Positions 1 to 9,910 of a DNA stretch of 64,000 nucleotides are shown here, piece by piece. Positions within the stretch are counted from its first letter, which is position 1, and each line of letters begins with the position of its first letter. A program made the position numbers and the translations under genes. The notes under the pieces are model-generated. The model saw only the letters and a program-made list of their open reading frames with translations, was not told where the DNA came from and ran no database searches. Location: the NCBI GenBank assembly GCA_013399115.1, contig VXAA01003157.1:372186-436185 (forward strand). The letters run 5' to 3'. The DNA is from Anseranas semipalmata. Taxonomy: Eukaryota; Chordata; Aves; Anseriformes; Anseranatidae.

Positions 1-240
1 TACCTTAAAGGAGGCTGTAGCAAGGTGGGGATCGGTCTCTTCTCCCAAGCAACAAGTGATAGGACAAGAGGAAATGGCCTCAAGTTGTACCAGGGGAGGT
101 TTAGGTTGGATGTTAGGAAAAATTTCTTCACTGAAAGGGTTGAGAAGCACTGGAACAGGCTGCCCAGGGAAGTGGTTGAGTCACCATCCCTGGAGGTATT
201 CAAAAGAAGTGTGGATGTGGTGCTTAGGGACATGGTTTAG
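1..240 (+). pseudogene. CR1 ORF2 C-terminal fragment
   Basis: The frame is open from base 1 to the stop at 238-240 (79 codons visible). It matches the extreme C-terminus of CR1 ORF2, downstream of the reverse-transcriptase palm motifs. A GTG at 25 is not a real start; the frame simply enters from outside the window. It is a transposon remnant, not a host gene. Confidence 0.85.
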
Positions 241-328
241 TGGTAGACCTGGAGGTGCTAGGTTAGTGGTTGGACTTGATGATCTTAGAGGTCTATTCCA
301 GCCTAAACGATTCTATAATTCTATAACA
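1..328 (+). mobile_element. CR1 LINE, 3' end (truncated by window edge)
   Basis: This is the 3' part of a CR1 non-LTR retrotransposon. It reads in frame from the first base to a TAG at 238-240 and encodes the C-terminal end of the CR1 reverse-transcriptase protein. Typical motifs are SDRTRGNG, then [10 protein letters not shown] and SPSLEVF. After the stop comes the short 3' UTR, ending near 302-328 in ATTCTATAATTCTATAAC, a diverged form of the CR1 tail repeat. The copy continues to the left of the window, so its full length is unknown. It has no ORF1 or catalytic domain here and is not expected to move on its own. Confidence 0.93.
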
Positions 329-399
329 CACTTCTTGAAGTTTGATGGGATGACATTGCCTCCACTGACTAAAGGTTCAAATTATTACAGATAGTAATA
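329..399. other. short spacer between two CR1 pieces
   Basis: About 70 bases with no recognisable repeat separate the CR1 tail ending near 328 from a second, more diverged CR1 piece beginning near 400. The arrangement suggests two insertion events in the same orientation. Confidence 0.4.
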
Positions 400-568
400 C
401 CCAAAGAGTAGGTTGTGCAGTCTCCATCTTTGGAGGTTTTCAAAACCCAACCAGAGAAAGCCCAGAGCAACCTGGCCTGACCCTATAGCCAGCCCTGCTT
501 TGAGAAAGGGTTGAGCTGGAGACCTCCTGAGATCCCTCCCAGCCTGGTTTATCCTATGACCTTGTGAG
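400..568 (+). mobile_element. older CR1 LINE 3' fragment
   Basis: This is a diverged CR1 3' end. Recognisable parts are a GGTTGTGCAGTCTCCATC-type segment, TTGGAGGTTTTCAAAACCCAACC, the 'gcaacctggcctgaccct' segment, and a decayed tail (CCTATGACCTTGTGA). The order matches the CR1 3' end, but the coding frame is broken and the tail is worn. It looks older than its neighbours at 1-328 and 3076-3622. Confidence 0.75.
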
Positions 569-3075
569 TATCAAGTCTATTTGCACTTTGCAACATTGCA
601 AATGCCTCCATTGGTGCTGGGTTTCCAGTATTTTGGTCTTGTTGCATAGATGATCATATGCAGATTGTTAAAAATATAATAACAATTCATGATGTTTTAC
701 ATGGGGTAATGATCACTGCCTTAAATCAGTCCATTTTCTCATCTACAGAGAGACTAGCTGGAGAATTACCAGTGCACTGGCTATGCACAGTGCCACAAAC
801 CATTGTAAGCCAGCAGCAATGCAGTTGTACTGTTAAAAAATCTTGTCTTTCATCTTTATCACAACTATAAATTTCATATATGTTGCCACAGTCTTTGCAA
901 ACAGCAATCTTCAAGTAGCTAGGATACACACCTTAGGAATCTATCTTACAGTTGAAAACATATGTGCTTTCAGGAGAGATCATTGCAATGCAACATATTT
1001 AGGCTTGAAAGAATCAGCTCTGAAAAGCAAGGTGATTTTTTTTTTAGCATGCAGCAGTTTGCTTGCTCTGTAACACAGGGAGAAAGAGCACTTTGGGCCT
1101 GTGTGGTGCCTGCTCCACTCTTTCCACCAGCAATGGTGCATTCGTCACAAGTAATTTTCATCTGAGTACTCTTCAGTGTGCCCACTGGGAAGAGAGTTAT
1201 TTGGAGATATTTTAATATTTTTATTCATTTAAAACAAATCCAGTAAATTCTATATTCAAAATGTATTAATGGAAATTAGTAAATATATATATGTATAGAG
1301 AGAGAGAGAGAGATGATGAGTTTTGTATTTGCATCAGGGAAATAAGCCTCTCAAAGTTGTTCAGCAAAGATCACAGTTTTGTCTCTCCACGCGTTCACTC
1401 TCAGAACTAGCAAACTGCAAGAGCAGGCTATGGTGGAGACTATGTTTGCCCTGACTGGCATGAAGAAAGCTGCAATTAGGAAAATGCACTGTAACCCCTT
1501 TCTTAGATCATTATGTAACACACATTCCTATACAAGGAAGATTAAAACATCAATTTCTTGCTAATTTCTTAATTAGATGGATAAAATATAATCTTTTATA
1601 TAACTTGTTGGATATGTATTTTCTTTGGGACTATGGACACTCAGGATATTGGATGTAGCTAGAGACAGGCTGATCAAATACATTTTTAAGCTTAGTTCAT
1701 CCTTTTATATAGCTGAATGAAGGATATTGTAGGTAATATTGTACACTTGAAAAATAATAACAGTTGATTGATACACTCCATTATTAATATTGCATCAAAA
1801 ACAAATCCTAACAGTTATCTTAGTCACAGCTCTTTATATTAAAATTTATATACTAAAATTATATAAATGACAGATTTGGGAAATCTTTCATAAATAAATG
1901 TAAATGTTTTCTCATTTTAAATTCCCAAGTCATCTAATTTATATTGTTATTTCTGAACTATTTCTGTTAGTGTGCACCTTATATTTTATTTAATACAGCA
2001 TACTCTATTGGTTAACATTACACCTACATCACTCATATTATAATACCACTCTCAGACTGGATGGATTTATTCCTCAAGGTTTATATATGTACATGTCTGA
2101 ACCATTCACCCTTGACTCTTATTATAGCAATAGAGAGAAGTCAGCACTTTCAGGGTGCTAGACATATTGATCTGTTTTCAATGATTGCTTTAGTATGAGA
2201 TGAATTACACCCAAAAAGTACTCTTTTGTCCAGTTGATTTTAAGGATGCAAAAGGTGACTGGCTTAGATGTAGATGTTCTCACTGTAAATATTGATATTT
2301 GATTAGATGTATCACACACACACACCACACTGCCCCCCTCAAGACCCTGACTGTAAATATATAAATCACTTCCAACAACCAGGGGGAATAGTGGCAGTTC
2401 AGGTATACCTGCTTATTGTTCAAAATAAAAAGAGAATAAATTACCTTTAGATAAATAATATAATGAAATAAATAAAGCTCCTAGTAATTGTCCCATAATG
2501 TTCAATCAAACATTTTTGCCCTGTAATAGAGCATGCAAATATTAAACTATGAAATTAATTTCATGCTAAAAGTGTTCATTTCCTTCCAGTAGAGAGAGTT
2601 TGGGAATGTATAGGAGATCTGTACTCTACAACATTTACATTAAATTAGATTAATCCCAACCATAATGTCACAAGTATCTTGAAAAATCTTGCCTGATAGT
2701 TGATTCCAATTAATTTTTACTTCATTACTAACAAACATTTTACAAAAAAAAAAAAAAAGCTTTGTATTTTTTTCATTAATAATATTAATCTCTTCATTCT
2801 TACATGAAAATATCCTATTATATATCTATTCCACTTTTGTGACTAAGACCAATGCTTAATATGGGAAGGTTTATGTCAACTTTTTAACAACTAACAGAAC
2901 ATTGAAGTGAGACTCTCAAAACCTTAATTAATTTCTGCTTGACTGTCTCCATTAACATGATTGTGGAAATCTTTCGCAAAACAGTAAATACTTTAATGTA
3001 GGTGCTAATGTAGGTGCGTAATGTACGTACACATTTTGCTCACTTCTATTTTATTATTAAAACATTACAACAACA
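569..3075. other. AT-rich non-coding stretch
   Basis: I see no gene here. Contents are unique AT-rich DNA, a (GA)n tract at about 1297-1313, a short CA tract near 2314-2327, and an A-run near 2744-2758. Short open frames up to about 76 codons occur on both strands with no start context, splice sites or family motifs that I can support. Confidence 0.5.
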
Positions 3076-3622
3076 AGTGGGGGCCTTATGAGGCCCCGCT
3101 TGGAGTACTTCATCCAGGTCTGGGGCCCCCAGCACAAGAAAGATGTGGACCTATTAAAGAGGGTCCAGAGGAGGGCCACAAAGATGATGAGAGGGCTGGA
3201 GCACCTCTCTTATGAAGAAAGGCTGAGAGAGCTGGGGATGTTCAGCCTGGAGAAGAGAAGGCTCTTGGGAGACCTCATTGCAGCCTTTCAATACTTAAAG
3301 GGGTCTTATAAAAAGGATGGGGAGGGACTCTTTACTCGCGTAGATAATGATAGGACAAGGGGCAATGGTTTTAAACTAAAAGAGGATAGATTTAGATTAG
3401 ACATTAGGAGGAGATTCTTCACTGTGAGGGTGGTGAGGCACTGGAACAGGTTGCCCAGAGAAGCTGTGGATGCCCCATCCCTGGAGGTGTTCAAGGCCAG
3501 GTTGGATGGGGCCCTGGGCAACCTGATCTAGTGGGTGGCATGCCTGCCTATGGCAGGGAGGGGTGGGACCAGTTGATCTTTGAGGTCCCTTCCAACCCAA
3601 GCTGTTCTATGATTCTGTGATA
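3076..3622 (+). mobile_element. CR1 LINE, 5'-truncated copy
   Basis: A CR1 copy truncated at its 5' end, as is usual for this family. It starts in the C-terminal part of ORF2 at about 3076 and runs to a 3' UTR with TTTGAGGTCCCTTCCAACCC and the tail TTCTATGATTCTGTGATAAC at about 3603-3622. Its motifs are well preserved and the reading frame is intact to the stop, so it is younger than the 400-568 piece. No clear target-site duplication is visible, which is common for CR1. Confidence 0.95.
3088..3531 (+). pseudogene. CR1 ORF2 C-terminal fragment, frame intact
   Basis: This 147-codon open frame is the C-terminal end of the CR1 retrotransposon protein. Visible landmarks in order are [82 protein letters not shown] and a terminal LGNLI followed by TAG. 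These are the segments that follow the reverse-transcriptase domain; the endonuclease and catalytic parts are missing. The ATG at 3088 is internal to the family frame and is not a true start. The frame has no stop or frameshift, pointing to a fairly recent insertion. It should not be annotated as a host gene. Confidence 0.88.
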
Positions 3623-4870
3623 ACAAAACAAGGAACCCTTAAGCAATGGACTACAAGCCAAATTTCATATTTTATATATTTCATATTTCAGTTTTCCTAA
3701 AACATTTTGGTCAACATGCTGTAGTCTTTAGGTTATGTGGTAACAGAGGAAACTAAGTCTATGAAATGGCTGTTGTGGATTTATTGTGGGCTGATAGTTC
3801 TGCTGGGTAGGCACTTGAACCTTAGAAGAAAATTATCCTCTTAAATTCAGATATATTTATAGATTAAAACCTCAAATAAAAAAATGTCATATGACCATTT
3901 GTGTTGCTTTCTTCTACTGCAGGCTCAGTAATGCAATAGTCTGAGGTGTTATTCTGAAAATAAGTATCGAGATCAGAAAATCCCTTAGTAAAGCTTTTTC
4001 CAAGCTCCCCCTGCAAAGAAGGGTCACTGCTCCCATGGCCTTGGTCATTCCATTAAACTCTGGTGGACAATACACTGGGTGCGAATGTGGTGGGATGAGG
4101 GGAGGCAACAGTTTAGCTTGTCACCCACTGTGGTCACCAGCACCTTCTGCAGCACTGTGGAAGGAAGTATGGAAACTGCAGAGCTGCCCAGAGAAACAAG
4201 CCTGAGCCTCAGCTCAGATGATACATTCAGCAAGCCATGTGGCTTGTGTCACGGGAGTTTTAGATAGGAATGGAAAGTTAAAGGCCTCCAGGCACCCTAT
4301 GGATTAGTTCATGAAAGAAACCATCGTAATGTGGGGGAAAAAATCTTTTTGATAACAAGACTGGACTTTGGCAGTGATTATCTGGACCTGTGTAGGTAAA
4401 TGCCATGGTATGAGATTTACATTGGGTTATTGGATGGGCTTGAATTCCAATACAAGGTGAATAATACAGCTTCTTTTCTTTTTGTAGAAATTACAGCCCA
4501 AAAGATTACTACCCCTTGAGTGAGCAGAACCAAAACGTATGAGACAAGATGTAACCCAGGAGACAAAGTACATGTCAGGAGCACGTTTTCCTACTAGAGA
4601 GGGATGAAATATTAGTATAGATGTAGCTGGCATTGCACTTCCTGCCATTACAGAGAAAGCTTATACCTCAGGGATTTCTCAAAGACAAATAATAAGAACG
4701 TGTAAATAAAATATAACCTATTCACTTTGGTACTGGGTTTGCCTTGGTAGGTCCTGTCGTTTTCTTCAACAAAATGACAGGCAAAACAAATTCATACTTT
4801 TCTCTGAGTTTTATTTGTTCCTTCTTTCATATCTGATATGTCATTTTAAATGGTGGAATCTTTGCTGTTG
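3623..4870. other. non-coding stretch, nothing recognised
   Basis: Unique DNA of mixed composition. Overlapping open frames of 62-64 codons around 3914-4267 lie on both strands, which is typical of chance. No repeat family, RNA gene or promoter was recognised. Confidence 0.45.
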
Positions 4871-4998
4871 TTGTTACTGATCTTGGAGATTTTGGGGGGA
4901 AGTAGAGAGATACGTAACAGAAATTACTAGAAGGGCCTATGCAGCAGTGGTTTCCTCTGAGCTCTTCTCTTGCTGTGGGAAGAGAAGATAGTGAGAAA

Positions 4999-5087
4999 AT
5001 GGATACAGGCGAAACATCCATGTTGCGAAGGCTGTCAGAAATCTGCCATCTGCAAGTTCCTGCCATCCCTGAACGTTCTCCCAGCGA
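4999..5087 (+). CDS. candidate small first coding exon, unknown gene
   Basis: Seen: an ATG at 4999 in strong start context (AAAATGG, A at -3 and G at +4) opens a frame of about 29 codons that begins MDTGETSMLRRLSE. It then meets a strong splice-donor match, GA|GTGAGT, with the GT at 5088-5089; unspliced, the frame stops at 5089-5091. A CpG-dense patch follows directly (about 5120-5330). Inference: the combination resembles a first coding exon, perhaps of an alternative or tissue-specific transcript, with the downstream sequence as intron. I do not recognise the peptide, and a 30-codon frame can arise by chance. No upstream TATA box is obvious. It is too short to assign a function. Confidence 0.22.
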
Positions 5088-5099
5088 GTGAGTGCCCTC

Positions 5100-5345
5100 A
5101 GCCGCCTTTCCTCTACCTGCTAAGAAATCCTTCCCTCTTCTTCCCTCCCCTGCCTGCTGCTGCTGGAGCAGCGGCACGGGCTGCCCGGCGGGCGGCTGCG
5201 CTTGGGTGAACCCGCGCAGGCAATGCCCAGCAGCAGCGGGGCTGGGAATGGCCGGATCCAGCTCCGTTGTAGGGCTGGCCAGAGGGGCTGCAGGAACAGC
5301 AGCGACGACTGATGCCACCAAGCAGCCACCGGGGCTGGGGGGTTG
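5100..5345. promoter_or_regulatory. small CpG-dense patch
   Basis: This is a GC-rich island inside AT-rich DNA with about 14 CpG sites in roughly 190 bases (5165-5330). In a methylated vertebrate genome such CpG density suggests either an unmethylated regulatory element or promoter, or a recent insertion. Several frames are open on both strands, as expected from the base composition. No LTR ends or target duplication were recognised. Confidence 0.35.
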
Positions 5346-5570
5346 TTTGTCTGAGCAATTAGGAAGGCAGTTTTCTTCCCACTTAATTCACATTTAGACA
5401 ATTATCCTCACAGCTGGAAGGGGTGAAAAGTATGTTTTGAAGTGAAAGGCTGGCCTTTTCAGAGGTGATGACATTTGCCACGGGGAAGATGGCTTTTTCA
5501 TAATGTGTGACTATTTTTCAAGCCCTGATTATGGTGTATTTAATATTGTTCACAGTTTGTAGGAGAGAGA

Positions 5571-5632
5571 GGGAAGGGAAGGGAAGGGAAGCGAAGGGAA
5601 GGGAAGGGAAGGGAAGGGAAGGGAAGGGAAGG
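5571..5632. repeat. (GGGAA)n microsatellite
   Basis: About 12 tandem GGGAA units with a single GCGAA interruption near 5590. It is followed by an ambiguous base (N) at 5633, so the true length may not be resolved in the assembly. The strand-specific purine bias can favour triplex or G-quadruplex structures. Confidence 0.95.
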
Positions 5633-5640
5633 NATGCTTA

Positions 5641-8600
5641 TAAATGTGCAAACAAATTTGAACACCAGTGCTGCACCTATAGCTGGATTTAGGAATTAAA
5701 ATTGGAGATGGTCTCTGGAGTCATTAAGATGAATCCCCTCCTGTCGCAGACATTTTACTTTACATCAGCACAGTATCATCTTGCTTACAAATAAGCAATA
5801 GCGCATTCACACGCTGTAACTCTCCCAGTTGATCAGAGGTGTGTATTATACATTCTTCTCATCACACATCTATTGACTAATGGAGATGCACCGTGTTGTA
5901 GAACTTTATTAACAGTTTATTTTTCAAATAATATTATTACTCATTAGACTTCCAAATTGACAGAAAAGTATGGAATGAATAAAGACATTCCTTTGAACAT
6001 ACCATTCTTCAGCTGATGTAAAGACATAAGTCCAACAAAGCCAAAGGCTCTTTGCTGATATTCACTAGTACAGATCTCAACCTCCAATTTTAAAATTCTA
6101 GAAATTTATTTAAACCCTGACCATTGCCAATCGCTTCAGTTTTCTTTCTGCTCACCTATCAACAGTCTTTACAATGATATGTGATACCACCTTACATGCT
6201 GTAATGGTGAACAGAAGCACCATATTTAAACTGGACTCCTTCTCGCACCTACTCTCTTACCCTCCTCTTGTCCTCCTTCCTGTTGACCTTCTCGGCCGGC
6301 TGCAGTAGTCCTGACTGTATCTTGGCCTCAGGCTGTGCTGCTGAGGTTCTCTGGGGCTACAATTGGTGACAGACCCTGGGGTGTTGATAGTTTTACAAAA
6401 GCAGCAGTGAAAACACGATGTATTTGTCATGTGCGTATTATGAATGCACTTAGTATGAAGCACTTTGTCCAAAACAGATCCATTTTTAAATCCCTCAAGT
6501 GAGAAATTAATCTTCATTGCACTTATTCATCATTACATTGGGGTATGATGGTGCAGATAAGTTTTGACCAGCATCACTGGTGGAAGAGATTAGCTGATAT
6601 TGTTTAGTTATACATATGAGCAGACAGCAACTAACTCTGACAATATTTGAGCTCCACCAATTTCCTGGAAGCACTTGTCTTAGGCTTCAGCCAAAGAGAG
6701 GGAATTCATTGCTCTGGTGTTAGATTTCCTCAGACAGCTGGACAACCGGACAGACAGCTGTGATCAGCCCATTTGGTCACCAGTGCTTTCAGCGCACTTC
6801 TCATTACTGGCTGAGCGACTGGCTCATCCTTGGAACTACAACGCGGTTGTTTTCCTCTTTGTTTTGGATAATTCCCAGAGGGTCATGATGAGCACCTGCT
6901 CCTGTGCTCTGATAAAACTCGTGCAGAAACTCACAGCTTGGGTAGTTTTCTCTTGTATCCAGCATATGGTTAGCAACCATGGGAAATGGGAAAATGCTAC
7001 CAGTATGGATGCCTTTTATACGATTTCTAATTTCTATCTGGGGCAATGTCCTGACTAATTAACTTTCAGCTATTCAAAATCTCAGCCCTTATTTAACCAT
7101 ACTGCTAAAAGCTACAGTTTGATGGTGTTTGTCTTCACTGACAGTACCGCCTTAAGGTATTCTCATCTGCCCTTTTAACTGTTAGTGGGGTTGCACCCAT
7201 CCATCCCAGCCAAATACTTTCCCTGCCCCAGTTTACAACTCAGTCTCACAAATGGCTGTGCTGCTGCATCTCCACTGGTGACACTGGGATAGGAATAAGG
7301 GATCAACAACTACGCTAGTGTGCTGCTGAAGAAAGGGTATATGGAACCACAACTTAAGATCTCCAAATAGTCAGTGAAGATGAGGAGGAAGCTTTGAATG
7401 TCTCTAGAGTGAGTGCCTCCACTTTAGTTAGGAGTTAAAGTATTCACTTAGGCAAATAAGGTCTTTCTCGGGGTAATTTAGGACACTGTGTCTCAGTCCT
7501 GACTGTAAGTAAGTACCATGAAAGCTTCTTTGAGCAGGACAGCTTTCCTAGGTGCTTAAAATTTCAGTGCAGGTAGATGGATCCTTTTTTTTTTTTTTTT
7601 TTCTGTTACTAAAGTGTTGTCCTCTGTGCATTCTTTCAAACTGTCTAAAAGGAATCACGGCTGAATGAAAGCAGCTACTGAGTAAAGCTGGAAAGTCTGA
7701 GCAAAGCTCATACATGGAAGGAAGCAAAGATGCCTCTGATTAGCATCTTGAGTTGTGAAAGTGGTGGAAAACCTCAGATTTCTGATTTGTTCATTTCCTC
7801 CTGCAATGTCAATGATCAGTGGTGGCCACATCTCCCTGAGACTTTATATAGTAAAGAAGTTGTGTCTACCATGCCTGAAGGCAAACATGCATCAGAGTAG
7901 TTCTTCGTTTCATCACGTATCATTGTAGCAGTTATTCAAACAGGGTATTTTGGGAAATGCTTGTGTTATAGCATCCATTATCTCTCCACTTGCTATAGGA
8001 GAGCATAGCAGTAGTATATGCCCTACTCTTCATCTTTTTGCTCAAGACCTGCTTCTGGTCAGAGCAGAGCACTGAGACCCAACTCTATTATTCTTGATTT
8101 CATCATTTCTTAACATTTGTGTCTTGCCTTTTCATTCTAATTGATTAAAGTTCCTCTCTTCATATCTAGCATTTTGGTATTTGAATGACTCTTCTAACAC
8201 AAAATTACTGATGCATTTTTATTTTTAACCTTCCTTGAAAAAATAATCCTATGAATAAAATATCTGTATGTGTTTTTCCCTATCCAAGACAAGTTCCAGC
8301 TGGTAAAACACACACAAATATGATGAAGGTTGAAACAACATTCAAATATTAATTATTATACTTGGTACTTATAAACTCTTGTGAAAGAAAATCTATGAAT
8401 ATGCATACAGGGAGATAATTTACTATTTACTGTAACTTTTACAGTCACAGTTCCTTATATAGAAGCACTTTCATGCTTCTGTGTTTTGCAGTTTCTGGAT
8501 GCTAATTAAACAAATGAGGTGAATAATGAAGTAAAACAAGCTGAATGTTCAAATAAAATAAGTTAAAATCCTTTTTTTCTCATTGAGAGATGTATTAATT

Positions 8601-9590
8601 TTTGTATTACTCTTCAAAAAAAAAAAAGACATAAAAACGATTACTTCAGGCTTTAAAAACAGACATCCCAAAATGATGGAAAAAGCATTGTAGGAGAAAA
8701 ATATCTTTCCTTTTTTGAAAGGACTGGATAAGGACTGGATAGAGTCTTTTGCCCTTCTGTATAGCTTATTATTCACTTCCTACAGTCAGTGGGATGAAGG
8801 GAAAGTGAGTTATGTAAAGCTCCCAGTAATTAAGTTGTCTTGAACTAGTGAGCTAGTACATCAAAAGATAAAATGACCACAAACTATAATGCATTCTGCT
8901 CCAAACTACTTTCATTATATTTGTAATGCAGAGCAAGAATGTTGTTAAATTAAAACAGGTTTGCTTGAATAAATTTAATCAGTGTGCACACAGTATGTTA
9001 TTGCTCATTTCCAGAACTTTCATGTCTAACTCTGTAGCCATTTAATTTTTGTTGTTAGTTTTTTTCCCCTTTAAATCTCTACAGTCCAAAATAATTTCCA
9101 GCTTGCAATGTTGCGTTTATGAAGAATGGCCACTAGAGTGCTGCAGGTATCCATTGAAACTGCAGTTGTGTACATTTACTATCAGTAAATAAGTTTCAGA
9201 TATATTTGTAATACATACATATATATCATGTATGTTTTTTAAAAAGTAGATTTTTGTGCTAACTATATACTTGAAATATTTTAAGGTGGCTGTGTTTGTA
9301 AGAAAACTCAGATTGGAAATTTTTGTATGTATAAAAATGAAGGGTATAACTGTTTACAAGGTAGTCTAGACTTGGATAATGTTTTAGAGGATGAATAGTT
9401 CTATTGTATGCCATTGCTTTTTAAAGGGCTACCAAGTAAACGGTTACAAATACCCATTTTCTTGTTTATGCTGTCTAGAACATTATTGATGTGACTATAA
9501 GGTATGTGCCTGTATAACTAATTCATTATCCATCAGGCTTAATGTCTGCTTCCGAATAAATACCAACCACAGGTACAGACAAAACTTGTT
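5641..9590. other. AT-rich non-coding stretch
   Basis: No gene is supported. A T18 run lies at about 7585-7602. The longest open frame (6717-7058, 113 codons) has no recognisable domain and overlaps an opposite-strand frame. No transposon was recognised. Confidence 0.45.
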
Positions 9591-9639
9591 TCTGAAACTT
9601 GAGTGCTAATACAGAAATCACCATAAAGACCTCAGTCCT

Positions 9640-9910
9640 TGCTCAAAGGTTTTGTCGGCTCCTTCAAGCAGAGCAATTCCATCGAGGAGCCACATTTTGC
9701 TGTGCCAAAAGGGATACGTCCACACTCCCTGCGATAAGCCCTGAATCCAGTGACAGCCTTCGCACCGTACTTGTTCCCCCCTGCCGGTGACCGGTCCCCT
9801 TTACAGCAGCAGTTGTAAGAGCAGGAGCCTGACCGGCAGAGACGATCCGAGACCCTCTGTTAGAGCCCGTTAAGTGTTGAGGAGAAGCCAAGTACCATCT
9901 CACGTTTCTG
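9640..9910. other. CpG-retaining patch
   Basis: This 270-base block is richer in CpG (about 14 sites) than the surrounding DNA. It could be a young insertion, a small regulatory element, or a conserved segment. Open frames of 63 and 79 codons occur on opposite strands and look like shadows of composition. No family was recognised. Confidence 0.3.

Noticed and set aside
5507..5692. Glu/Gly/Lys-rich 61-codon frame
   Set aside because: It is the GGGAA microsatellite read through, including an N.
6717..7058. 113-codon plus-strand frame
   Set aside because: Overlaps a minus-strand frame of similar length and shows no recognisable family.
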